A stretch of DNA of 64,000 bases from Planctomycetota bacterium (GCA_022711755.1 JAKLEA010000008.1:124001-188000); one strand, 5' to 3'; positions 8,399 through 16,970 are shown, counted from the stretch's first letter. Made by a program: numbers and translations. The notes: generated by a model not told the origin, from the letters alone.

Positions 8399-9343
8399 AT
8401 GCCGAAGCCGCCCGACAATATGCCGCCTGATTCTGTCCTGGAACGTTTCGACGCGCTGCCGGCCTTCCGCTCCTTGGAGATCGCGGACAGACTTGCGTAC
8501 TCCGACTGGCTGGCCGGACACCCCCTTGAGGTATCCGAACTTACCTTTACCAACCTGTTCGCATGGCGAAGGTCCCATTCGGTCACGGCTTCGCGGCACG
8601 GCGGATTCCTTATCCCGCTGCTCGGTTCGGAAACGCCCTTCCCGCACCTGTATCCGCCGATCGGCGAAGGCGACCTGCCTGCCGCAACCCGCGCTGCATT
8701 CGACGCGTTCGAGAAACTCTTTCCCGGCGTCAGCCCGAGGATGGACCGCGTCCCTGAACCGGTTGCCCGGACGCTCGAATCGGCTGGTTTCCGCATCGAG
8801 GAGGACCGGGCCAACTTCGATTACGTCTACTGGGTCAGCAAGATGGTGCGGCTTGAGGGCAGAAATCTCTCCAACAAGCGCAACCGCATCAGGCGCTGTC
8901 TCGATGCCAACGCCTGCGCATACGAGGCGATGACGCCGGACAATATCCCTGAATGTCTTGGCTTCCAGGAGGAATGGCGTCGCGCCAGAAACGCCGCCGA
9001 TGACCCCGGCGTGAACGAGGAATCGGATGCCGTCCGGGATTCGCTGGAGCGTTTCGTCGAATTCGGCCTGTTCGGGGGGCTTGTCCGCATTGACGGGCGC
9101 GTCCAGGCGTTCGCCGTCGGCGAGATGATGGACAGCGAGACTGCGGTCGAGCACTTCGAGAAGGCCAACCCCGCCGTTGACGGGCTTTATCAGGTTATGC
9201 TGCGCTGGTTCTGCGAGAACGCCCTCCAGGGGGTGACATGGCTGAACCGGGAGCAGGACCTGGGCATACCCGGGCTGAGGCAGGCCAAGATGAGCTACCT
9301 GCCGGATAAATTCATCAGCAAATATTCAATCTCTCGCGGATAA
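8399..9343 (+). CDS. DUF2156/LPG-synthase C-terminal-like protein (GNAT fold)
   Basis: 314 residues. The ending NREQDLGIPGLRQAKMSYLP and the segments LTFTNLFAWR and DGRVQAFAVGEMMD are hallmarks of the DUF2156 family (COG4866), related to the C-terminal acyltransferase domain of phosphatidylglycerol lysyltransferase. Members have a tandem GNAT-like fold and are thought to move aminoacyl or acyl groups; the exact substrate is unknown. There are no membrane segments, so unlike MprF it is soluble. The start at 8399 lies only 5 nt after the terminator tail; ATG 8420 (MPPDSVLERF) is a credible alternative and loses no conserved sequence. No convincing ribosome site precedes either. Confidence 0.85.
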   Translation: MPKPPDNMPPDSVLERFDALPAFRSLEIADRLAYSDWLAGHPLEVSELTFTNLFAWRRSHSVTASRHGGFLIPLLGSETPFPHLYPPIGEGDLPAATRAAFDAFEKLFPGVSPRMDRVPEPVARTLESAGFRIEEDRANFDYVYWVSKMVRLEGRNLSNKRNRIRRCLDANACAYEAMTPDNIPECLGFQEEWRRARNAADDPGVNEESDAVRDSLERFVEFGLFGGLVRIDGRVQAFAVGEMMDSETAVEHFEKANPAVDGLYQVMLRWFCENALQGVTWLNREQDLGIPGLRQAKMSYLPDKFISKYSISRG

Positions 9344-9708
9344 GAGCGTGTATGTAAAGGGCGCAAACATGTAGGGTTCTCTGAACCCACGCGGACCAAT
9401 CCATATTTCCTTTCCCGCATGGGTTCGCGCTGGGTATGTGTTTAGCGTGTGTGTTTAGCGCAAACTGTCCTTCGGAGAACCTTCCGTCCCAAGTTTTAAA
9501 AATCATCCTTCCCCCGCGCGCCGTGCGAAGTGCGCAGCGTGGGTGAAGGTGTCGTCTCGCTTGGCGAGACGCCCTCGTTCGTCGAGGTGACGGAAGGGGG
9601 AATTGATTGCCCCCATTTGCTATTGCCCCCCATTTCAAGGGATCACTTGACGCTAAACACATACCGCGCTGAAGTGCCGAACCTATCTTACCCTTTTCAC
9701 GCCCGCAC
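9344..9708. repeat. 365-bp gene-free gap between convergent genes, filled by repeats
   Basis: No credible gene. It holds the terminal-inverted-repeat element at 9433-9665, an outer block at 9361-9393 shared with the 31.4-kb gap, a perfect hairpin GTCTCGC-TTG-GCGAGAC at 9554-9570 and an 11-bp direct repeat TGTGTTTAGCG at 9437-9447 and 9450-9460. Three blocks (9361-9393, 9507-9520, 9588-9601) recur in the same order, on the opposite strand, at 31367-31495. Confidence 0.7.
9433..9665. mobile_element. MITE-like element: 16-bp terminal inverted repeats with 6-bp direct flanks
   Basis: GGTATGTGTTTAGCGT at 9433-9448 is the exact reverse complement of ACGCTAAACACATACC at 9650-9665. The bases directly outside both ends are the same 6-mer, GCGCTG (9427-9432 and 9666-9671), as expected for a target-site duplication. 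The 233-bp body has no coding frame but a strong hairpin. This is the structure of a non-autonomous inverted-repeat transposable element; no transposase is in the window. Partial similarity to the 31.4-kb gap extends outside the left end, so the element may be nested in an older repeat. Confidence 0.6.
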
Positions 9709-10779
9709 TCAGTTTTCTCCGCCCGATTCGATTGCCGCGCCCCCGTCTTTTGAGATTCGCATTGCGATGCTCTCGGTCTTCTTCAACGCTTTCATAACCC
9801 CGGCGGCGGAATCCCCGGCGTAGATCAGCAAGGCCGGAGGCATCCGCCCCGACAGGAGAATTCCCGCCCCGCGCGCGCCGGCCTTCTTCGCGGCGTCCGC
9901 TTTCTCCGCGCATCCGTCCCAGTCCATCGAGAGGTACTGCGCGCAGATTTCGCGCTGATCGTCAAGTAGCTCCCCGAAACGGTTGCAATCGAACATGTCG
10001 CAGCCCATCGCTTCCATCATCTGGGAGAGAATCTGCCTGAGCCGGATGTGGGCATACGCGGCGCATGCTGTTTTCTGGTCAAGTCCGCTCAGGCACGAAA
10101 GCATCGCGTCAAAGTCGCCCGATGAGAAATCCGTTTCCGGGTGTGACGCCCTGACTTTTCCCATGACCTCGGCAATGCCGGTTGCGTAATACGCGAAATC
10201 AAGCCCTCTTTCCGTGGCAGGGAAACAGACAATGAAATCGCCTGTGGCGGCTTGGACTTGGATGAACGACGGGGCGGGGGATGCCTGGAAAAGTAGCAGT
10301 CCCCCAATTGCCGCAGCAAGACATTCGGGAGCGGCGGCGGGGAACTTCTTCAGTCCGCCTGTCGCGATTGCCGCTATCTTCTGCGAACTTGCCTTGTCAA
10401 GCGCGCTGGAGAGCTTCAATGCGGCTGTAGCCGCCGCGACGGCGGTGGGTGCGCGGAGCATGTCGGCAGCGGCGTCTGGCCAGCTTTTCGGAGTCTTCAC
10501 GAAGGCGGGAAGCAGACGCGCCTCCGCCGGATGCCCGAGGAAGGCGTCCAGCGATTCAATCGTCTCCCGGACGGCAATGGCTATCGGGTTGGCTTGCGGA
10601 TCGAGTATCTCGGAACCGCGATGAACGCCAAGCGCTTCTGCGCCGGAATCTTCCGGAAGCGCCTCAATCGTCAGCCTCTGGTTGACGGCCATCCAGAGGG
10701 ACGGCAATCCCATCGGCATTTCCGTGGCGCCGGCGATGCAGACGACCGCCGGCGCACTTATGGTGAAATTTCTCTTCAT
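9709..10779 (-). CDS. GHMP-kinase-superfamily protein (galactokinase-like, divergent)
   Basis: 356 residues. The opening ISAPAVVCIAGATEMPMGLPS mirrors the GHMP N-terminal motif (APG-R-V-N-L-I-GEH-D-Y-G-G) but lacks its charged residues. A helical Ala-rich region (TAVAAATAALKLSSALD, AAAIGGLLLFQ) stands where the PxxxGLSSSA phosphate loop should be, and that loop is not recognisable. A C-terminal G-A-R-G-A-G...LLI-Y segment resembles GHMP motif 3 (G-x-G-G). It is therefore probably a sugar-kinase relative, possibly with altered or lost kinase activity. The gene converges on the DUF2156 gene across the repeat gap. A hairpin CATTCG...CGAATG (10791-10808) precedes its start. Confidence 0.6.
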   Translation of the reverse strand: MKRNFTISAPAVVCIAGATEMPMGLPSLWMAVNQRLTIEALPEDSGAEALGVHRGSEILDPQANPIAIAVRETIESLDAFLGHPAEARLLPAFVKTPKSWPDAAADMLRAPTAVAAATAALKLSSALDKASSQKIAAIATGGLKKFPAAAPECLAAAIGGLLLFQASPAPSFIQVQAATGDFIVCFPATERGLDFAYYATGIAEVMGKVRASHPETDFSSGDFDAMLSCLSGLDQKTACAAYAHIRLRQILSQMMEAMGCDMFDCNRFGELLDDQREICAQYLSMDWDGCAEKADAAKKAGARGAGILLSGRMPPALLIYAGDSAAGVMKALKKTESIAMRISKDGGAAIESGGEN

Positions 10780-11215
10780 TTCCCGATGACCATTCGTGTG
10801 TCCGAATGTGGGTTCACATATGACAAATGCAAATCATAATGCGGCGGGCGCGGCGCTTCCAGCGATTCGTCAAAGGTTGAGAAAAACAGATGGCGCGAAC
10901 CTGTCGGTTCATTGCAGAAATTTCGGCATGGGGAAGGCATTTTATCCGGATTTCCATAAATCCCTTGACATAAAGCCTTTCCGTACTGTATCCTTATGCG
11001 CGTTGGCTTGCGGCGCAGGGGCGGGAACACGGTTCCCGGGCAAGCACAGAGGGGAAAATCCATACAAACGCCGTCACGTTCCGCGCTTGCAGTGTCTTCG
11101 CGGGGAAAATCTCTTTCCAATCGCGCGATACACCGCAAAATGAGCGTTGGGATTATGACGGCAGCCATTCCGGAGGGGAATGCGTCGCCCCGCCCATTGA
11201 GAATCGCTCACTGCC
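10780..11215. other. 436-bp intergenic region with promoter and structured leader
   Basis: No convincing gene. It contains inverted repeats CATTCG-N6-CGAATG (10791-10808) and GAACC-TGTC-GGTTC (10897-10910), a consensus promoter at 10965-10994 and a nested hairpin at 11006-11045 placed right after the expected transcription start. About 210 nt then remain before the small gene at 11216. This could be a long 5' leader or a separate small RNA; no known riboswitch, SRP, RNase P or tmRNA signature was recognised. Confidence 0.45.
10965..10994 (+). promoter_or_regulatory. Strong sigma70-like promoter upstream of a structured leader
   Basis: Consensus TTGACA (10965-10970), an 18-nt spacer and TATCCT (10989-10994). 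The start of transcription would fall near 11001, at the foot of a nested hairpin: GCTTGC (11006-11011) with GCAAGC (11040-11045), enclosing GGGAAC-ACG-GTTCCC. Confidence 0.6.
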
Positions 11216-11491
11216 ATGTCAAAACCAAGAAACTATCTGCAGTTGATCAAGGATCGTGAGGAGGCATTGGCGCTGATCGCCGAGAAGGCCATCCTCGTGG
11301 AACGTTGCGCTGAAAGTGGGTTGCCTTCGCTGGCAAGACCCGAACTGGAGTTCATCAAGAAGGCCCGTCAGCACGTGCGCTGCGGCGGTCACATCGCCCG
11401 GTGTCCTGCCCACACGCCGCTTTACATCCTGGAACCTGGTGAAGAGCCTGGTCCATGCCCGCTCTGCGAGCCGCTTGAAGAAAGCGCTTGA
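11216..11491 (+). CDS. Small hypothetical protein with C-terminal Cys motif
   Basis: 91 residues. The N-terminal half is helical and charged (YLQLIKDREEALALIAEKA). The C-terminal half has five spaced Cys/His positions: VRCGGHIARCPAH and EPGPCPLCEP, giving C-x5-C-x2-H...C-x2-C, which suggests a small zinc site. No family is recognised. Start ATG 11216 lacks a clear ribosome site, so the start is uncertain. It lies 222 bp after the strong promoter at 10965 and 126 bp before the GT-C-like gene. Confidence 0.6.
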   Translation: MSKPRNYLQLIKDREEALALIAEKAILVERCAESGLPSLARPELEFIKKARQHVRCGGHIARCPAHTPLYILEPGEEPGPCPLCEPLEESA

Positions 11492-11617
11492 ACGGAATGC
11501 AGCGTGACTGTCGGCAGGTTTCAGTCCTGACATGCCCAAAGGGATGAAACAGGTCTGGAAAGGCAGTCCGAACAAGGTTCGACTGCAACCGCGCAATAAT
11601 TACCGTGGCGGAGCCGT

Positions 11618-13372
11618 GTGAACATAACTCTCATTAAAACAAGAGTTTATGCTCCATGCCTGATTATCATTCTGGCGTCCGTTCTGCTGTATCATTCAAC
11701 CTTTCGTTATAGTCTGGCGGGGGATGATTATTGTGTCCTTCAACGTGCCGGGAACAGCGGTCCGTGGTGGTCCCTCTGGATAGGCCGCGATACGTTGCGC
11801 GACATGCTGAAGGTCCACGGCTGGACTGATAATGTGCTGGTGTATGGCAGCGACGTTTTCAGGCCGGGACTGATCTGGTACCACAAATTCGCTCGCTTGA
11901 TATTCTCTGAAAATGAAGTCGGATTCCGCGCTCTGAAGTTGCTTTCCATGACCATATTCTGCGTTGCCGGGGCGATGTTCCTGGCGGGATATTTTGGGGC
12001 GGGGGGAAACGGGTTTGTCATCTGCTTATGCGGCCTGTTTCTCCTGCTTTGTAACCCGAACCGGGCGCTGATGCGGCGAACATTCACTGAAGGAATCAGT
12101 TACCTGTCTGGAGCTTTGATCCTGTGCGCCTTGTATATGCATATGCGTTCTGGAGAGAAAGATGCGTCGGGGAGGGATGTTGCGCCGATATGCGGACTTT
12201 TCGCCCTTGCTCTATGTTTTCGGGAGAATGGGATAGGTTTCGCTGGAATGGCAATTCTTGTTGATTGGGCGGCGGGACGTTCATTCCGAAAACAGTCTCG
12301 GTCTTACATCGCATATTCGGGCGTGACCATCATATACTTGGCGATAAGGTGGCTCTATTACGGCGGTTCTTTCGGTAGCTATGGCACGGCCAGTCTGGGC
12401 GAGATGATCGGGACGCGAAACGGAATCTCCGCGCTGGTTGAAAAGGCCCCCAGCATTATTTACCATGAGATTCCACGGGAATGCCTTTTCCCCGGAACGT
12501 CAGTGGCGCAATATGTCATTGCCGGTGCGCTGTTAGTCATAACACTATTGATTCAAATAATTTACTCCAGGCAGGATTTTGTTGCAGGATTCAGGAAACC
12601 GGGCGCGCTTGCCGGTTGCGCGATTCTGGCCCTGGGCCCCGGATGGCTGGTGCGGGTGGACAGCCTTTATTGCCTTCTGCCAGCTGTTTTCATGATCGGA
12701 CTGCTGCTTGAAGCTGCGGACCTGCGCCGGATTGCCGCCCAGCCCGCGCGGTTGAAATCGGCGTCAGCATGGTGTCTGCTGTTGCCCCTGATAATTTCCG
12801 TCTCTTTGATGGCTGGAAACTGGATCAAGCTTGATATCAAGGAACGCCGACCGGAAAAGGCTGAACTCCTGCGTCAGGAATTCAGAAGGCTCGTCCAGTC
12901 CCTTGACCGGAAGTCTCAGGCTCCATGGGCGGTTGTGTTCCTTGCCCTGCCGTGCGACTGGGAATACGATCTTTTCGATAATGTGCCGGAACCGGCTGTG
13001 CCCATGTTGACCGATGGAAGAGGCTTCGGAAAGGCGGTTGTCCTATATCATTGGAAAGCAATTACTTCCGATGTTCAAGTTAATTGCTGGAAATCCAACG
13101 AACTCTGGAGACCAGGGGAGAAATGCTATAGCATAGCCCCGCTCGGGGAATATGAGCCATATTTCCCGCAGGTCGCCGGCGTCCGCCTCCCGTTCTCAAA
13201 TGTGGCTTTTAAAGTATTGAATATCGCCGGCCCGCCTGTTTCGGTTGACATTTCGCTTGACGCCGACTGGTTCGGATCGTTCCGGGAAGTTCACGTTGTC
13301 TATCACGACGGGCGAGCATTCAGGGAACTGGATCATCTCAGGCCTGCCTTGAAGGACGCCGAGCCGCGTTGA
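11618..13372 (+). CDS. Polytopic membrane protein, GT-C glycosyltransferase-like
   Basis: 584 residues. About ten hydrophobic segments span residues 10-400 (LIIILASVLLYHS; LLSMTIFCVAGAMFLAGYF; GFVICLCGLFLLLC; VIAGALLVITLLIQII; LLLPLIISVSLMAG), followed by a ~180-residue soluble C-terminus. The first outer loop carries an acidic pair (LAGDDYCVLQ), the position of the metal or lipid-phosphate-sugar binding acidic motif in GT-C enzymes. GT-C transferases use polyprenyl-phosphate sugars at the periplasmic face. It lies just upstream of lpxK-acyltransferase-hldE, so glycosylation of an envelope glycan is a reasonable but unproven role. GTG 11618 follows GGCGGAG at about 5 nt. Confidence 0.65.
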   Translation: MNITLIKTRVYAPCLIIILASVLLYHSTFRYSLAGDDYCVLQRAGNSGPWWSLWIGRDTLRDMLKVHGWTDNVLVYGSDVFRPGLIWYHKFARLIFSENEVGFRALKLLSMTIFCVAGAMFLAGYFGAGGNGFVICLCGLFLLLCNPNRALMRRTFTEGISYLSGALILCALYMHMRSGEKDASGRDVAPICGLFALALCFRENGIGFAGMAILVDWAAGRSFRKQSRSYIAYSGVTIIYLAIRWLYYGGSFGSYGTASLGEMIGTRNGISALVEKAPSIIYHEIPRECLFPGTSVAQYVIAGALLVITLLIQIIYSRQDFVAGFRKPGALAGCAILALGPGWLVRVDSLYCLLPAVFMIGLLLEAADLRRIAAQPARLKSASAWCLLLPLIISVSLMAGNWIKLDIKERRPEKAELLRQEFRRLVQSLDRKSQAPWAVVFLALPCDWEYDLFDNVPEPAVPMLTDGRGFGKAVVLYHWKAITSDVQVNCWKSNELWRPGEKCYSIAPLGEYEPYFPQVAGVRLPFSNVAFKVLNIAGPPVSVDISLDADWFGSFREVHVVYHDGRAFRELDHLRPALKDAEPR

Positions 13373-13407
13373 TTTACAGCTTGTCCATCTGATAATCTTG
13401 AAACAGT

Positions 13408-14505
13408 ATGACCCGCGATTGGTACATGAGCCTGATTGAGGGACGCAGGAAAGGCCCTGCCGCTGCGTTGGCGCGCGGCGGGCTGTCCGCGCTGTCTCTT
13501 CCATACGGCGCAGCGATTGCCGGTAGGAATTCCATGTACGAAAGCGGCATCCTGCGTTCGGAGAAGCTTCCGATCCCGGTTGTGAGCGTTGGCAATCTGA
13601 CAGCAGGGGGGACGGGGAAGACGCCGTTTGTAGAACTTATAATGCGCAAGTTGCAGGCTGCGGGGCACAAGCCGGGGTTGCTGAGCCGCGGTTACGGACG
13701 CGTGGGAAACGTCTCCGGACAACCGATCAATGACGAACTGCTCGTGCTGAGGGACAATCTCGGTGATTTTCCAGCCTACATTGGGCCGGACAGAGCCGCC
13801 AACGGACGCCTTGCCGTCTCGCGCGGCGATTGCGACTGCCTCGTCATGGACGACGGATTTCAGCACCGAAGGCTCAGGCGGGACATTGACATCGTAATGA
13901 TTGATGCGACAAACCCCCTCGGCCATGGCAGACTGTTGCCGCGCGGGTTACTCAGGGAACCTTTCGAATCAATCAGAAGGGCGCGGGTGGTCGTTCTGAA
14001 CCGGGTTGATATGGCGGACCCATCGCGCGTTCTGGAAATCGAGGCGGCTGTAAGGCGGACGGCTGCGGGGTGCGTTCTGTTGAAAGCCGGACATCAGGTC
14101 ATTGGCTTTCTCAGGAGTTCCGATGCCGAATGTTTCCCCACGGTGAATTTCAGTGGAAAACGCGTATTTGCGGCCTGCGGGATAGGCAATCCTGAATCAT
14201 TCTTCCGGCTTCTTGAGATGCTTGGTTTGGAGGTGGTCGGGAAACTCGCGTTTCCGGATCATTGCGCCTTTGAGCCGGGCGATATCCGCGAGATCGAGGA
14301 AACCCGCAAATCCTGTTCTGCTGAAACTGTAATCGTCACGCAGAAAGACATTGTGAAGATTGCCGCCGTCGTGAAGGAATCCGGTTCGGGCTTGGCAGGT
14401 TTGGAGAAATGGTTCACACTGCTGATTCGGACTGAACTGGTCTCTGGCGAGGCGGAGCTTGACGGGTTGCTGACGGAACTCTGGCCGGAGAGCCGTAAGG
14501 GATAG
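13408..14505 (+). CDS. lpxK: Tetraacyldisaccharide 4'-kinase (lipid A 4'-kinase)
   Basis: 365 residues. LpxK adds the 4'-phosphate to the disaccharide-1-phosphate lipid A precursor at the inner membrane. Visible: Walker A region VVSVGNLTAGGTGKTP (about 51-66), the LpxK-specific DDGFQHRRLRRDIDIV and NPLGHGRLLPRGLLREP, and the C-terminal TQKDIVKI. Length is slightly above the usual ~330. The 35-bp gap after the GT-C-like gene and 2-bp gap before the acyltransferase suggest co-transcription. Together with the next two genes it shows that this organism makes lipid A-based LPS. Confidence 0.96.
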   Translation: MTRDWYMSLIEGRRKGPAAALARGGLSALSLPYGAAIAGRNSMYESGILRSEKLPIPVVSVGNLTAGGTGKTPFVELIMRKLQAAGHKPGLLSRGYGRVGNVSGQPINDELLVLRDNLGDFPAYIGPDRAANGRLAVSRGDCDCLVMDDGFQHRRLRRDIDIVMIDATNPLGHGRLLPRGLLREPFESIRRARVVVLNRVDMADPSRVLEIEAAVRRTAAGCVLLKAGHQVIGFLRSSDAECFPTVNFSGKRVFAACGIGNPESFFRLLEMLGLEVVGKLAFPDHCAFEPGDIREIEETRKSCSAETVIVTQKDIVKIAAVVKESGSGLAGLEKWFTLLIRTELVSGEAELDGLLTELWPESRKG

Positions 14506-14507
14506 AC

Positions 14508-15410
14508 GTGTCTCATAAAAAGAACAGGCTGATGATTCAGATCGAATATCTGGGCGCGAAGCTCATAATCTCGACGATACGGGCTGTTTCGTGGAAGGTT
14601 TCCCTTCGGCTTGCCCGCGCTGCGGCGTGGCTTGTTTATCAGCTAGACGCGCGGCATCGGAGAGTGGCGGACGAGAACCTGAAAGCCGCATATGGCGACG
14701 CGATGTCGCCGGACGAGCGCGACCGGATCACCCGCCAGGTTTATCGCCACTTCGCAGAGATGAGCGTCGAGATCATCAAGATGCGCCAGGTTGCCGATCA
14801 GGGGAAATGGATGGATCACGTCGAATACAACGTCCCGCAGGAGGTCTGGGACGTCTTCATGAGTCCGAAGGGAGTCCTTTTCCTGAGCGGGCATCTCGGC
14901 AATTTCGAGGTGGCGGCGGCGTCAATCGGCGCGCGCGGGGTTCGCGGCTATGGAATCGCGCGTCCGATGGACAACCCCTTGCTCGGCGATCTGATAGACG
15001 AAATGCGGCTCAAGTCTGGCTTCGAGGTCTTGCCGCACCGTGGTACAATCCCGCGCATGGTCCGGATACTGCGTGAAGGTGGCAACATCGGCCTGTTGAT
15101 TGACCAGGACGCCGGTCAGGACGGCGTTTTCGTGCCGTTTTTCGGGCGTCCGGCCTCGACAACGCCAGCCGTCGCGGCGATGGCCCTCAAGACCGGTTGC
15201 GCGATCATCATGGGTTTCGCCTTCCGAAAAGGGGACGATCTGAAGTTCGAGATGCGGACGATCGGACCGCTCTATCCTGAGTCAACCGGTGACCGGGATG
15301 CCGACATTCTCAGGATCACGGCGGATATAACGCGGCGGTTGGAAGAGGTCGTCCGGGAGCGTCCGGAGAGATGGCTGTGGCTGCACAGAAGGTGGAAGAC
15401 ACAGCCTTGA
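14508..15410 (+). CDS. Lipid A biosynthesis acyltransferase (LpxL/LpxM/HtrB family)
   Basis: 300 residues. The HX4E catalytic motif is present as SGHLGNFEVAA (about 126-136), with the later family motifs IGLLIDQDAGQDGVFVPFFG and PERWLWLHRRWK. Members transfer a secondary acyl chain from acyl-ACP to Kdo-lipid A. An N-terminal hydrophobic/amphipathic stretch anchors it to the inner membrane. It starts 2 bp after lpxK and ends 21 bp before hldE, so translation is probably coupled. LpxL versus LpxM cannot be told from sequence alone. Confidence 0.93.
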   Translation: MSHKKNRLMIQIEYLGAKLIISTIRAVSWKVSLRLARAAAWLVYQLDARHRRVADENLKAAYGDAMSPDERDRITRQVYRHFAEMSVEIIKMRQVADQGKWMDHVEYNVPQEVWDVFMSPKGVLFLSGHLGNFEVAAASIGARGVRGYGIARPMDNPLLGDLIDEMRLKSGFEVLPHRGTIPRMVRILREGGNIGLLIDQDAGQDGVFVPFFGRPASTTPAVAAMALKTGCAIIMGFAFRKGDDLKFEMRTIGPLYPESTGDRDADILRITADITRRLEEVVRERPERWLWLHRRWKTQP

Positions 15411-15431
15411 TTCGAGTTTCCAGGAGGCAAA

Positions 15432-16928
15432 ATGGACAATCAGTTGCTTGCGTTCTTGAACCGGAAACCCGCGCCGAGGATCGTTGTCATCGGGGACGCG
15501 CTGCTTGACCGCTACGCATGGGGGCGCGTGAAGGAAGTATCCGAGGAGGCTCCCGTGCCCGTGGTAGGGGTCGAGCGGGAAGAGCTACAGCCGGCAGGCG
15601 CTGGACTGGTGGCCGCGATGCTGGCCGCGCTCGGCGCGAGAGTCAGCCTGATTGCGTGCAAAGGGCGCGACGATGACGGCGACCGACTTGAAGAATGTTT
15701 ATCAAAGGCTGGTGTCGAGTTCTTGCCCTTGAAGGCCTCGCCTTCGGCCACTGCTCGACGGATGCGCGTTTTCGGCTACGTTCATTACGCGGGGCGCGGC
15801 GTTCAGCAGGTCGTCTCCCTCATCCACTTGCCCAAACCGGCGGAACTTGCCGAAGCGCGAAAGGAACTGATCGAGCGAATTGACGAATTGCTCGCCGGTT
15901 GCGATCTGCTTGTCATGCAGGACAGCGGGCATGGACTTTTGAGCGGCGATGCCCCGCGCGAAATAATCTCAGCCGCAACAAAGCGAAACGTCGGCGTTGT
16001 CTGCGATCCGGAAGCGACGGGAAATCCGGACCGGTTCCGAGGGGCCGGCGCCTGGGTTGTTAATCGCTTCGAGGCGGAGAAGTTCACCGGCATGGCGATG
16101 GCTGACCCGGCGCATTACTCGGCGGCGGCCAAATGGCTCAGAGAGACCTACGGCCTCAACGCGGTCTACGTGAAGCTTGATCGGGAGGGGATGTACCTCG
16201 ATTCCAGCCGGGAAGGTTCGGAACTTGTTCCGACCGTGCAACGCGAGGTGGCGGACGTCACCGGCGCGGGGGATGAGGCGCTGGCGGCGACGGCTTTTGT
16301 CACGGCGGCGGGCGGGTCGGACAATCTCGCCGCGCACGTGGCGAACTTTGCGGCCAGCCTGGAAGTCACGCGGTTGGGCGGCGTGCCTTTGACGAGGGAG
16401 GAGATTGTGCGCGAGGTTCTTTCCCGCCAGGCGCAGCACTCCGCCAAGGTTGTCACCCGTGAAGAGGCCGTAGCGATCAGGGAGCGCGTTCGCCGGGAAG
16501 GGAAGACGGTCGCGTTCACAAACGGTTGCTTCGATCTCCTGCACATCGGGCACATCTCGCTAATCCGGTTTGCGCGGCGGCAGGGGGACGTCCTGATGGT
16601 CGGGATCAACTCCGACGCTTCGACGCGGCGTCTCAAGGGCGAGGGGCGTCCGGTCAACGATCAGGCTACGCGCGCAGGCGTGCTGGCTGCGCTTGAGGAC
16701 CTGGATTACGTTTTCGTTTTTGACGAAACGTCCGTGCTGGACAGCCTGAAACTCATCAAGCCGGACGTGCTGGTAAAGGGGGGGGACTATGACAAGGAGG
16801 GCGTCGTCGGCTGGCGGGAGATTGAGGCCTGCGGCGGACGGGTCGTTCTTGCGCCGCTGGTTCAGGACAAGTCCACGACCGCTACGGTAAGGAAGATTCT
16901 GAATTCCGGAACGGCGGAGTCGAAGTAA
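15432..16928 (+). CDS. hldE: Bifunctional heptose 7-phosphate kinase / heptose 1-phosphate adenylyltransferase
   Basis: 498 residues, the usual two-domain RfaE/HldE arrangement. N-terminal PfkB-type kinase (about 1-330): IVVIGDALLDRYAWG, and ATP/catalytic motif DVTGAGDEALAATAFV containing the GAGD base. C-terminal cytidylyltransferase-like domain (about 350-498): TNGCFDLLHIGHISLIR with the HxGH motif, VGINSDASTRRLKG and VKGGDY. It makes ADP-D-glycero-beta-D-manno-heptose for the LPS inner core. An AGGAGG-like site (CAGGAGGC) precedes ATG 15432. It is the third gene of the lipid A/core operon. Confidence 0.95.
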   Translation: MDNQLLAFLNRKPAPRIVVIGDALLDRYAWGRVKEVSEEAPVPVVGVEREELQPAGAGLVAAMLAALGARVSLIACKGRDDDGDRLEECLSKAGVEFLPLKASPSATARRMRVFGYVHYAGRGVQQVVSLIHLPKPAELAEARKELIERIDELLAGCDLLVMQDSGHGLLSGDAPREIISAATKRNVGVVCDPEATGNPDRFRGAGAWVVNRFEAEKFTGMAMADPAHYSAAAKWLRETYGLNAVYVKLDREGMYLDSSREGSELVPTVQREVADVTGAGDEALAATAFVTAAGGSDNLAAHVANFAASLEVTRLGGVPLTREEIVREVLSRQAQHSAKVVTREEAVAIRERVRREGKTVAFTNGCFDLLHIGHISLIRFARRQGDVLMVGINSDASTRRLKGEGRPVNDQATRAGVLAALEDLDYVFVFDETSVLDSLKLIKPDVLVKGGDYDKEGVVGWREIEACGGRVVLAPLVQDKSTTATVRKILNSGTAESK

Positions 16929-16970
16929 TAATTTATGTCACATCATATAATTTTATGCGCGGTAACATAT

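Noticed and set aside
10996..11259. 88-codon frame after the 10965 promoter
   Set aside because: It starts at the transcription start with no ribosome site, is Arg/Ser-rich, and overlaps the better-supported gene at 11216.
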